Assembly (NCBI GenBank): GCA_002946415.1
Contig: NJPS01000079.1
Span: 1 to 64,000, forward strand
DNA length: 64,000 nucleotides
Origin: Rutstroemia sp. NJR-2017a BVV2
Taxonomy: Eukaryota; Ascomycota; Leotiomycetes; Helotiales; Rutstroemiaceae
Direction of reading: 5' to 3'
Part shown: in pieces, positions 13,612 through 24,525 of the stretch
How the letters are laid out: every line of letters starts with the position of its first letter
How positions within the stretch are numbered: the first letter of the stretch is position 1
The notes under the pieces: model-generated
What the model was told of the DNA's origin: nothing
Databases searched by the model: none
What the model saw: the letters and a program-made list of their open reading frames with translations, nothing else
Made by a program: the position numbers and the translations under genes

Positions 13612-13779
13612 GGGAGAAGGGAGAAGGGAGAAGGGAGAAGGGAGAAGGGAGAAGGGAGAAGGGAGAAGGGAGAAGGGAGAAGGGAGAAGGGAGAAGGGAG
13701 AAGGGAGAAGGGAGAAGGGAGAAGGGAGAAGGGAGAAGGGAGAAGGGAGAAGGGAGAAGGGAGAAGGGAGAAGGGAGAG
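13612..13779. repeat. (GGGAGAA)n heptanucleotide minisatellite
   Basis: About 24 nearly perfect copies of a 7-bp purine unit GGGAGAA, inside a longer purine-rich stretch that begins near 13540. Because 7 is not a multiple of 3, all frames stay open and give false Ser/Pro/Leu (minus) or Gly/Glu/Arg (plus) repeat proteins. Such polypurine mirror tracts can form triplex DNA and are length-variable; both points are general knowledge and were not tested here. Confidence 0.9.
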
Positions 13780-13899
13780 AGCAGAAGGAAAACGGAAGAC
13801 GCAGTTGGACTCTGGAACTTGGGAAGAAAAAGACTGGATACAAATAGGGAATAGGGTACTGAAAGGTTGAGAGGAGATGCATAGCTGGGAAAATGAAAA

Positions 13900-14352
13900 G
13901 CGTCACGAAATGACACATACTAACCTTAGGAAGCCTTCAAACTGCAGCATTACAAAACCGAGCAGGAGCTCCTTCGATGCAAAGCAGTCACCACATCCGC
14001 AAGCCAAACGTTTTGGGCCTACGTATCCTTCCGCAGATCTAATGACGACTTCAGCCGTTTCATCGACCGCCTAACGCTGTGTTGAAGTTCCGGTATCTAC
14101 CATCAACGAAAATCAATCAGCAAAGAAGACGCATAAACATGCCGTCATCCGCACATCCAGCGCGATGGCCCCAATCACACCAAACGCATGTAGACTTGCT
14201 GAACTGGCATTCGTGTTATTGGTTGCGGTAAATCTTGAGGTATCTCGAGGTGCGAGAGATCCTGTGGCGGAGTAGTATGCACGCGAGATGCGGAGTTGTA
14301 AGAGTAGGGAGGATACGCATGCTTCGAGGGGAGGAGAACGGCGTTTAAACAC
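13900..14352 (-). other. Possible minus-strand coding fragment, unresolved
   Basis: A 79-codon minus frame begins with ATG at 14352. A second open minus stretch, roughly 14060-13925, reads plausibly protein-like, with a Cys-containing segment (RLACGCGDCF). A TAG acceptor precedes the second stretch. I could not connect the pieces to a donor in a consistent frame or recognise a family. They may be chance frames or remnants of a small gene. Confidence 0.15.
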
Positions 14353-14803
14353 TAATCTTGGAGGAGTGGCGCGTTCTGAGGGTAAAGTTTAGGCCTGGAT
14401 GTGGTTAGCTGTTGCTGGTCTCGCCTGGGCATGTGATTTCGCGTATTGGCCGAGCTTTAGAACTTCGGTAAGTGGTTGTGATCAAATAATTCAACGTATA
14501 GCCAAACCCATCATCTTCTCAGAGTTGACGCTCAATATGCATAATATTGATAATACCAGTCATCCTTTCACCAATAGTCAGAAGCAAGACTCCATGCTCT
14601 CAATTCACCACCCGCCCCGCATGGGAAGGGTGGCAGTGTCCCACATCCATCCAATCGGTGACCATGTTTGGAAGCCTTATGCGAACCACTCGATATAAGT
14701 CTACCTCATATATTCATCGCATGCCAGCCTTATCATTTCTTCCTGACAATTTTCCAATTCTTTTTCAATTCTTTTTTTGGTTTATTCGTCCTTACTCATC
14801 AAT

Positions 14804-17800
14804 ATGGATATCGCTGGATCGGTTGTCGGATTTGTATCACTCGGCATCACTCTCTGCGATGGCATTTTCACATACTGTCAAAGTTGGAAGCATCAAGATG
14901 ACGATATTCGTTCTTTGACAGCACTCTGCAGATCATCGAAGCAGTTACTTCAGGATTTGCACCAGCGCATCAAAAACAGTCCCGTCCTCGATGCTAATAT
15001 CGTTAGAAAACTTGAGGAAACTCTCCAGGCATGCACCGAACGGAATGAGGCGGTCCTGCGGCTTGCCAGAAAGTATGCAGCTGGATCAGCAACCGGTACA
15101 CCGAAAGACAAGGCTCGAGAACTATTTCAAAAACTGAAATTCCCGTTCGAGAAGCAGACTTTGCTAGAGCTGAAAGACGTCATGATTGCTTTTCGTGGAA
15201 ATGTAGATACTGCTCTGGGATTACTCGAGCTGTAGGTAATCCCAAATCTACAACGAGGCTACGGTGCCTTTCCGGTATCAACGAAGCCAACACTGGTGCC
15301 CCAGTCAATTCCTGCTGCTTTAATACTGGATCTATTAACTTCGACTGAAGCGAGCCTTCAAAACGACGTCGGGCTAACACCTAACAGTGATCTTTCGATG
15401 TCAACAAAAGAAGCTGTACAAACACTACAGGTAGACAGCACTAAGGAACTGGCCATACTGGGAGATATAAGTTCCAGGACCGAGGATATACACCAATCTC
15501 TGGACGTTGCATTGAGTCAAAATTTACCCTCACTTCAAGATTACTTAAGTCTCAAAATTGATGACTCCAGCAGTCGGATTGAAACTGCCGTGTCACGATC
15601 ATCAACTGCCGTATCCCAATCGTTTATATCAGAACTAGACCAAAGGTTACCGGCGCTGGAAACTTCTCTGATTAATACTACCAAACAACAATCTGATACC
15701 CTTAGGAACTCCATAGAAGCTGCAGTTCATCATTCTACCGCGGAGATTAAGCAGGTCCTCGATACATACACACGACAACAATCGACAGTATTAGCATCTC
15801 AACAACACTACTTCGGAGCAGATTCAATTGAGTTACCTCTTTCCGGGCCTGCCTTACTTCGTCCGAAGAACAGAAGAAGCCCATGGGCTCAAGGGTTGAA
15901 GAGGGAAGTACTATCTGGTTGCAACTGTAACCCGAATGTTGGTCGCACCAGCCTAAACTCTTCTTACGGCGTCAAATTATTTTGCAAATTGGGTTTCAAA
16001 AAGAAAAGCGAAAGCCTCCTTGTCCATAAACGCAGCTGTCCAGTTTGGTATCGTTCCCAGATCATTACAGAATGGGGGGTTGACATTCTCATTCATCGAT
16101 TCAAGATCTTTGGATCATTTTGCATCAGCAGCTCGCCATACTCTTCGATCTTGGAATGGAAAATTTCGCAAAACCTGAGCTACGGAGCGGTATGGCCCAT
16201 AAGCGCACCTGCATTTAGTTTACTTGATCAATACTTGAGAAACCAACCAAAATCAGACGATGGTGGTCGTTGGGCAACGCGCTGTTGTTATGATCTGAGT
16301 GAGATCTTCCAACGGGGTCTTGGGTCACCTAGAGATAGCTTGTGCAACGGAATGACGCTCATTGATGTAAGCGGTTTTCTATCATGCTTTGGGCCTGTTG
16401 CTATCACATGCTCGACTTCTTCGCTAGAAACACTGGTAGTGACTTTGTAACAGCAGGCATTTTGCTATGTGGAGGAAACATCTTCCGGCTGTCATTTGTT
16501 ATGGCAGCTTACTCGAGGACTTCTTGAACTTGGAGTGGAGATGAACTTTGCCGAAAAACGAGACGATTTACCTCTAGGTCCCGGGCTCATCAGGAGGTTT
16601 CGGTAACCGACAGGATATCCTTATATTTCTAAGACTTTCTAACATGACAAAGGTCTCCGCTCAATCGATTCCATATGGAGTTATGCTTCTCATACACCGC
16701 GGGCCTTTCTAATGGCCCTGCTAATCCGCTGAACAAAAATGCGGATAGTTTCCTCAACTTTCTATCCTGGCTCGTGAAAAACGGTGTAGAAGTACCACAC
16801 TTCTCAATAGACGATAACTATTTTAACAGCTATGGCGCTGTGGCAAGGCCATGGAACGGGTTTAAGATCATACTAAACGCTCTCCAGTCAGACGGAGATT
16901 TCAGTATAGGTACGGTGGAATTTCTAGTTAACACCGTCTCAGTTTGACCGTGGTATGGAAGCGTTGATCAACCGGCCTACCCATTCATTGCGAGGTCTTA
17001 TGCAAAAAAAACTACAATTTTGTCAGCTCATGCTATCATTACAGTGTTTTAGAATACAATTTCCCCTCACTTTCCTTGTTCCGAGGCATAATTTTCCGCT
17101 TTATCTCGCTGTACACCTTTACTAAGTTATCATAGCCACTGGATGCGGTGTATTATCGACAGCGGTACTTCGGAGAGACAAATTGTCTGTTCAGAGGATT
17201 CTCAACCAGCGATCTCAATTTCTCAAAAATGAGAAGAACATTTTCGGGCACAGTCCAATACATCTCGCCATCGGTTGGCGGGACGGCCTTGAGCTTCTTC
17301 TGAAAGCTGCAGATCATTGTCTGTTACATCAAGGCACCGATATTATGTACCAAAGTCCGGGATGTTATACTGCCAGCACTCCCCTTGACTTTGCTATTGC
17401 CTTTGGCTGTACCGAGTCAATCCGCTTATTGGCCGATGCGGGAACCGCCTTCGATATTGAATGGAATCTTTATGTCGGAACCGACGTTTGGGGTCCAAAC
17501 GTTAGCAATGTTGTTTTGAATGTCATCATAGAGCGACTTCGGCAGTTGCTTAAATTCGGAAGGCAAGAATTACCAGCCGATATATTTGCTTCTCTAGAAA
17601 TCACAAGCTTCGACTCCTTCGACTCGAAAGCAAGGGCGTTATTGAATGCCCTCCATGCAGAGGATATTAGTCTACCACCTATGTTTAAAAATAAACACAG
17701 GTTGGACGCCCCAATAAACGACGAGTGGTGGAAGGACTTTTGGTTGCCGCACGGTGGCTTTTTTCATCAGCCTGGTATGTGTCCCAGCACAGCCATGGCA

Positions 17801-18799
17801 CTTTACCAAGCTGGGTTCACACACGTCGACACTGAGGCCACACAGGTAACGCCTCTTGCCAATTTACACGTCCCTCTTAATATAGTTGGATACCAGTCAC
17901 AGTTTTGGCTCTACTTCCCCATGGTCGAGTTTTTGGTTGAAAGGGGTGCCCGATTGGATCGGCGAATTCCCTCTCCATGGATCACACCACGCCCCCCGCT
18001 TTACAACACGATCAACAGTTATCAAATCATCCACCGAATTGCTTCCATAGCATGGATGGGTGCGATAGGACTTGGAGTCTTGGACGCGATTGCAATTGCT
18101 CAGCTAGGATCTTCTCAGATTTGGCACCAGATTCTTCAGAGTAACGCCTCTGATCCTTGTATCTGTGCTTGTGCATCTGGAGGTTGCCGACCTATCTCAT
18201 TGGCAGTGAAATTGGCTGGAACAGCAAAAGTAATGGGCTGTCGGAGCTATCCTTACTTCGATAACTATGACACGGACTGGACAACGATATTGAACCCGCA
18301 CAAATGGGAAAAGGCAGTGGAACTACTCTTTACTCTCACACTGTTGCTTAACGACTTAGCGGGAGAACAGCTAGTTGAAGATGTCATACGCTTCCTCACC
18401 TTTTCTGCTCTTGGTCTTACTCATACCTGCTGTTCTCACGTTGCTTTTCCTGGAATGCGTTTTCGATATGGCCTGATCCAGCTCATGGACCCGATCGATA
18501 TCGGAGAAATCCGCGAAGAAGAGGGTGAAATAATTAAAACCCTGGATTGTTTGGTGGATTGTTTCATGGCGGATTTTAGAGAAATGGGACTACCACTCTC
18601 AGAGTTTCTTCTAGGAAGCTGGCAGGAAACAATGCTGGCAGAGCTCACCAAGAAGGATGAAATACCGAAGGGAGTAATGGAACAACTCGACAAGCTTGGA
18701 GTGGTGCTTGATATTGGTTTGAGCTCGGATGATGACGACGTAGAAAGTCATGGTGATGACACTGAAGAAAGGCCAAAGGATTGTTGTTTCTTTTATTAG
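14804..18799 (+). CDS. STAND-type N-domain, coiled-coil, ankyrin-repeat protein
   Basis: Proposed exons are 14804-15231, 15355-16366, 16454-16602, 16653-16909 and 17136-18799, totalling 3510 nt or 1169 residues. The start MDIAGSVVGFVSLGITLCDG is typical of the fungal N-terminal domain found on STAND/NLR-like proteins. Residues about 150-310 are helical and heptad-rich. The last exon holds ankyrin-like repeats near residues 650-730 (FGHSPIHLAIGW, STPLDFAIAFGC), then a long unassigned region and an acidic C-terminus ending in DCCFFY. There is no visible NACHT or NB-ARC P-loop, so it is not a complete NLR. The first intron is the weakest call: donor GTAGGT overlaps an in-frame TAG at 15233, and the GAG acceptor was chosen because it restores the frame. 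Introns 2 and 3 are well supported. The fourth, at 226 nt, is the longest. A role in non-self recognition is only a family-level guess. Confidence 0.65.
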
Positions 18800-19424
18800 G
18801 TCTGCGGGAAAAAAAAACAAGGAGCTAGAAGGATTCAAATGGAGGTTTGACCGTTGAAGAAGTAGCCTCGAAATTAACGATACCAGTCTCACATCAACTA
18901 CACCCTCTTCTGCATTCTTATCACAAACAGAGTTTATCTCTCCATTCCAACCAAGGCACCCAGCCCTCTTCCTTACAAATGCGCAAACCTCATCCCCTGA
19001 CTTCCCCACCTACACCGTCCTCCGCTCTCCTCTACTTCTCTTCGGCTCTGCATTTGACCAATTTTCAGATCGATATAGCACTGATGGCTTTGGGTAATCG
19101 CTGAGGTTGACAAGCGCCGCGTCCCTCTTGGTATGTACATATCTTGGGTTGGGGCTAACCATCTAGTTAGAAAGAAATGAAGCATACTCGGCTTGAGACG
19201 GGGTCGATGGGCTCTGTCGCCGAGCGAAAATAAATATATGATTGCCCTGTTGCATCAAGCTAAGTATAGATGGGGATTAGTCTTTTCATCACGTGCATTG
19301 CAGACAACGTCCTGTTTCTTGGGAGTTGTTACACGAAACGACGAAATAATGACGAATGTCAGCGTTGAGACTTGCCTGAGCAGTAGTTGTCCACTTTCGT
19401 GGAGACTTTCAACCTGAAACGGCG
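18800..19424. other. Intergenic region/promoter of the DCR2-like gene
   Basis: No gene is supportable. Relatives of the next gene often begin with a membrane anchor, which could lie on an upstream exon here, but I found no hydrophobic exon with matching splice signals. Confidence 0.4.
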
Positions 19425-21206
19425 ATGTCATCCACTCCCCATACTCCGGACGTCGTTGCTCATCCAGTTGTCACGGATCTAACCATATGCATCTTCTCTC
19501 CAGAAGTTCCTCCGTCCACTTGCGAACTGGACCCCCGAATATGGCACCGCATTGAGAAGGAGCTCTACTTGTATACATCTCAGCAAAGTGCATGGCTGTA
19601 TGTAGCGCTAACGAGCGAGGAAGATCTTACAGCGGAAAAGCTGCTGGTCACGGATATCAGAGTTGGCGAGCCGCCGCCTAACTCTAGCTCAGGCGATTCA
19701 TGGGAGAGTCGACCTTGCGGAATCTGGGTGCTGCGTAGCAAGTTCTCCGGCAAAATTGACCAGGCTGTAACAGAAGTGGATGTTCTCTTCGGTATCGATG
19801 CCGTTGACCCACGACCACAATGGACTCTCATGCGAGCATCGCTGCAACTTAATGCTCAGCCAAACGTACCCGTTGCGAGACTTAGCGTCCTCCACGGCAG
19901 AGCCAAGCCGAGATCAGATGCTCGGCCGGCTTTGAGAGTCAGGGAGGATGGTAAGTTCAAGATTGTTCAGATCTCGGACACGCACATGGTTACTGGTGTT
20001 GGGGTGTGCAGAGATGCTATTGATGCCGATGGGAAGGATCTGCCTGAGAGTGAAGCTGACCCGCTTACGGTGGAATTTATTGGGAAGATATTGGATGTGG
20101 AGAAACCGGATCTTGTGGTTCTTACTGGAGATCAGTTGCACCATGACATTCCTGATAGCCAGTCTGCTCTTTTTAAGGTGGTTGCTCCTATTATTGAGCG
20201 GGAAATCCCATTCGCGGCCGTCTTTGGAAATCATGACAGTGAGGGTGTTCACGCGTTGTCACGTAAGTGAGCTCTTTTATTATAGCCAATGCATAGAGGT
20301 AGCATTCGACAACATGTTAGGAGTGTTACACTTCCGCAAACAGTATATACTGATTTGCTCCGCAAGATAATTATGCAAACTCAAGAAGCTGAATCTTAGG
20401 AATGATAGCTACCGTTCCTTGCTAACTATATTCTAGGCACAGCACAAATGTCCATACTCCAGAATCTGCCTTTCAACCTTAGCGAGCCCGGCCCCGAGCA
20501 AATCGACGGCACAGGCAACTTCTACCTCCAAGTCCTCGCTCCATTCCCATCACAGCTCCCCTTATCAACATTGTATTTCCTAGATTCCCACAGTCAAATC
20601 CCAAGCAAGACACAAAACCCCGACTACGACCCCATCAAGCAAAGCCAAATCGACTGGTTCACGCACACTGCTCAAACGCTACGAAGAGCGCGTCAGAATA
20701 AAAATAAAAATAATCAAAACTTCCACCTCTCTCTAGCATTCCTCCACATCCCACTCCCCGAGTTCGCAAACCCGAATCTTACCATCCGCAGCGGCAACCG
20801 CAGAGAACCAACTGAGGGCCCCAGCTTCAATTCTCATTTCTACAACGCGTTGGTTAAAGAAGGTGTCTCGGCCTTGGGCTGTGGTCACGATCATGTGAAT
20901 GATTTTTGCGCTCTGCTGCCACGAGAAACGCAGCGGGATGCCGAGGAAACGAAAACCACTCAGCAGGGCCCGTGGCTGTGCTATGGAGGTGGGAGTGGGT
21001 TTGGGGGGTATGGAGCGTATGGGGGAAGGCGATTTCATCGGCGAGGGAGGGTTTGGGAATTGGATACGGGGATGGGGGGGTTGAGGACTTGGGTGAGGGT
21101 GGAGTTTGCGGGGGGGAGGATTGATGAGGTGGTGCTTGTGGAGGAGGGAGAGGTGATTGATGGGACTGGAGGGGGAGATGGAGGAGGTAGGGGCATGGTG
21201 GGTTGA
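19425..21206 (+). CDS. DCR2: DCR2-like calcineurin-type metallophosphatase
   Basis: Two exons, 19425-20262 and 20437-21206, give 535 residues. The 174-nt intron has a GTAAGT donor, a GCTAAC branch and a TAG acceptor, and splicing restores HALSRTAQMSILQ. All signature metal-binding motifs of the calcineurin-like phosphoesterase fold are present: QISDTHM, VVLTGDQLHHD, FGNHDSEG, FLHIPLPEF and GCGHDHVNDF. The N-terminal region (CELDPRIWHRIEKELYLY, WESRPCGIWVLRSKFSG) is characteristic of fungal Dcr2. In budding yeast this phosphatase promotes G1 exit and counteracts Ire1 in the unfolded-protein response. Many homologues begin with a single membrane anchor. Here the first in-frame ATG after an upstream stop gives a protein without one, so either an exon is missed or this form is soluble. 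The C-terminus is Gly-rich and low complexity. Confidence 0.85.
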
Positions 21207-22367
21207 GGATGATATAACTACGCGGATGCAGTGAGAAGTATAGGGGGGCGGACTGCTGGGTAGCTATGGAACTCGTTATAATATTTAGGCGGTTTACGAG
21301 TTTTGTACTTGAGAGAGTAGATGGTTTGAACGACTACACTTGCTTGATCTCGGTGATAGGATTGGCGGCTTTTCTTTTGAGGTTCGAGGAGGTAGAGGAA
21401 AAGAACAATGTTCTTAAGGGTAAGGCATTTTGGGACACGCTCTACCTTCAGCATACCTTTCTCAGTTGCGTGAATATAATATAGAGTGTAGATACATATA
21501 CGAGATGGGACGAGATAGGACGGGATGGGATGGGATAGGACGGTGAATGAATGAGACTGTCACCTGAAGTATCTAGTCAAGCTAGGACGGCTAGTTGGAG
21601 GTTATATATAGACGAGATGAGATGGAACAATATAAGATGACCTGCTTTGTCTATCCAATTCTAGTGAACTAGTAGAAGGAGGATAGGTGAATGGGTATAT
21701 TCTAGGAAAAAAGCAAGTGCATCATGATGTGAATAACAATTAATTCATAAGGATAGTTACTTATATCGTTGATATTGGTGAGATGATGAGATAAAGGGAA
21801 TTCAACATGGATTAGAGTAGAGTATATAAGGAGAGAAGAGACCAAGGGGGCAGAGGAAATATATATATGGTGCACTTGTCCGATCAAATACACGTTCTGC
21901 TATTATGTGGATACTATATATATATATCAGGAATATCCCCCCAACCTTTATGCACGCACTCTTCAGGTTTAGATGTGTTGAAAGCAGTTGAATATATTCA
22001 CTATAACTTGCTGGGTATCTAAATATATCATCCCTATCCATATCTAAACTTCCATCCATTCATCCATCCTTCGACCAAGAGTTGAGTTGATCCTATCCAC
22101 AATAACTTAAATAAAACTAATCCATCCATCCATTTCACACACTGGGTATTTCGTCTTCAAAATCAATAAATAGATAAAGGAAAAAGGAAAGGATAATAGC
22201 CCAACCATTAAAAACAATGAACAACACCGCGGAATGGAATAGTGATAGAACCCACCCGTGCATTCATCCATACCAACCCCATGACCCCCAAACCATAGCT
22301 CAATCCCATATGTAACACCCAGATCCATGACCATCACCAAATATCCATGAAAACCGTGCTTCTTTAC
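21207..22367. other. Intergenic region with simple repeats
   Basis: No gene is seen. It contains GGGAT/GGACG-type pentamer repeats (about 21505-21545), TA runs (about 21860-21930) and ATCC repeats (about 22050-22130). It separates the 3' ends of a convergent pair, the DCR2-like gene and the acyltransferase. Confidence 0.5.
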
Positions 22368-23794
22368 CTACGCCTTCATATTACCATACAGCGCCCAATT
22401 CCACACCTTGGCAAAAACATTTGCGACCATTCCAGCTGTGGCCAGAACGATAAAGATATTGAGGAAATCCGACCAGTTCTTCTGCTTTACTTCTGTCTCG
22501 ATAAACTCATGTTCATGCGCCCCCTTCTCCGATGCGGCGTTGGGTGGGAATCGTCCGGTGGTCATGTACTGTTCCATGAGCGCGTCTTTCTCGTACCATT
22601 TCTCCCGTAGCCATAAGTCGAATTCTTCGGCGTTGTCGAGGGGGATGTCGGCGATGCGGAAGCGGCGCCAGTAGAGATTTACGGACTTTGGGGGTCGTCC
22701 TTCGATGTAGGATGACGTTAGGGTGAAGTAGTCTTGTCCAAATTTACCTCGTCTGGGAGAGCGTTAGTAGTGGTGCTACACGTGGAGGTTCTGATTAGAC
22801 TTACGGAACACCCTCGTATGCCATAGTGCAATCATAGACATATTCCACCGAACCTTTGAGTTCATTCAGACAGAAGAACGACCCTGTACTCCTTGGGAGA
22901 AGTACATGCTCCATGTCCTTAACACCGATCTTCTCTGCCCATTTTGCACTCTTTATCCTTCCATTGTCGCTTGCGTTCGTCCCTTCGGGGAATAGTAACA
23001 GCCACATCGGATCGAGCCCTGGTGTTCCTGACAGAGGCCCAGAATGTCGTTCCCGCAACTGCTTCAATCTATGCTCCATTCGAGGTCGATCCTTCTCCAT
23101 CTTTCTGGACATGAATATGAAGCCATAAAACCGCATGCCCCATCCGATAATAGGAACCCATTTCAACGACTCCTTTGCAATTATGTAGATGTGACCGTGC
23201 GTTGGTGGATTATTTGTGTAGGCTACCCACCAAAGGTATAACCAATCTGTATAGAGCTGATTCAAGGTCAGTGAGATGCCCCTCCACAGGGCTGACAGTA
23301 CCTTACCTGATGATTCGCAATGAGGACAACTCTCTCTGGAAAATCACATTCCAGCCTGCCATCTTCCGTCTTTCGCAACTGCCCCGCTACCGATGCATCA
23401 CCACTTATTCGAACCACCGTTGGACTCCACCACTGTGTCATGGTCGTAACCAGTAGCCCAAAGGACTGTTTCGTGAGCGCCATCCATGCATAGTATATAT
23501 CCTTATTTATAAAGTACATAGGTACCCCCAGAATTTGAGTCGCTTGGATTCTTTCAGCCCATTAGCAAGCAAATCAACATCAAGCAGTGGGTGAACCTAC
23601 GTGCAACAGCATGCCCAGAAGTATGTCGCAAAGCTCAACAACCTCCATATCTGTGCTGCATATCCATGTTTTACTTCTCCAGACGGATGTTCTCCTACTG
23701 CCTTCTCTTTCGTACCCCCTCCAAAATCTGGTACTGGTGCTGGCATATTTCGACTACGAGTAGTAGTACGCTGTTTGAGCTCAGGTTCGGACAT
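22368..23794 (-). CDS. Lysophospholipid acyltransferase (PlsC family, CST26/PSI1-like)
   Basis: Exons on the minus strand are 23794-23601, 23550-23307, 23256-22805 and 22752-22368, giving 424 residues. PlsC motif I (H-x4-D) is split exactly by an intron: one exon ends in IANHQ and the next begins LYTDW, so splicing recreates NHQLYTDW. Motif III is present as LLFPEGTN. Hydrophobic segments include one near the N-terminus (IWRLLSFATYFW) and one near the C-terminus (FLNIFIVLATAGMVANVF), consistent with an ER integral membrane enzyme. The family transfers acyl chains from acyl-CoA to lysophosphatidic acid or lysophosphatidylinositol. The long MTQWW segment and the WYEKDALMEQYMTTGRFP segment fit the fungal CST26/PSI1/LCLAT branch better than SLC1. 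The exact substrate cannot be read from sequence. The gene is divergent from the NADH kinase gene. Confidence 0.85.
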
Positions 23795-24525
23795 GGCTGG
23801 TTTGTGTGCGGATGATGACAGGAGAGAAAGACCGAGAAGGCTCGCTGTTACTCAAGAGTCAACAGGCAGGATAAAGGTCGTGTGCTCAGAAGCAAGGCAG
23901 TTTCGCGCCGGCTGATACCTCACTAAGTAGCTACCTAGCCTAGCTAGCAGCCTTTTGGTGGGTGGTTTGACGTGAAGTATATTTCTGGTACTCGTAGTGA
24001 ATTCGTATACTCGTATGGATAGAGCCACAACTCAATATGACTTTATCTGGACCCCGTTATCGTACCATTTTGTACCGTCGCCAACATAAATTGAAAGGGT
24101 TTGGATTTTTTGTGTTCTATTGAGCGCCTATCCTGTCCTTGACTCGCCTTGGTGTGAGCAGGCGCGGGATTCACGGAGCTACCTTGTTATGCACGGACCA
24201 GAGCTTAATTGGCACATGGTGACGAAATAAGGCACGCCTGAGATCCGTGGGAGTGTCAATATCAACAGAAATTTGATCTTCTTTCATGTACAGGAGGTGT
24301 TGTCGCATTCTTTCTCATTCATTGAATATATAAGGCATCTCTCTTCTTTGGAGTTATGGTTCTATTGTAGGTATACAGCCCTCATTGGTAGCATTGTTTT
24401 GTCAAATTGACATGCGCGTCGCTCAATAATGTCTTATTTACCCCTCTTGTTCCTCTCTCACACCATCAACTAAGAGCACCTGGAAAGTTTGTCGGCGATC
24501 GTACTACACCCTCGACATAGAGACT
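23795..24525. promoter_or_regulatory. Divergent promoter region, acyltransferase/NADH kinase
   Basis: 731 bp lie between two divergent start codons. No gene is seen. A short palindromic CTAGC-rich stretch occurs near 23930-23950. Shared regulation is possible but not shown by any recognised site. Confidence 0.45.

Larger units (their letters stand above)
5795..14803. other. Long gene-poor region with microsatellites
   Basis: About 9 kb separates the start of the BNI4-like gene (5794, minus) from the next plus-strand gene. The first 0.6-1 kb is the probable leader and promoter of the BNI4-like gene. No frame in the remainder has a recognisable domain, a consistent splice chain or family-like composition. 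Content includes CT and GAAGAC repeats (6.6-6.8 kb), a short direct repeat AGCGCTTTAGTC (about 7330-7360), ATCC/GGAT-type microsatellites (11.5-11.8 and 12.9 kb), TATA-rich stretches (10.8-11.0 and 13.0-13.1 kb) and the GGGAGAA minisatellite. It could hold non-coding RNAs, extended leaders or regulatory DNA. Confidence 0.5.

Noticed and set aside
13317..13916. Minus-strand frame with repeated Leu-Pro-Ser-Pro-Phe-Ser units
   Set aside because: The repeat protein is produced by translating the 7-bp minisatellite; all frames through it are open.
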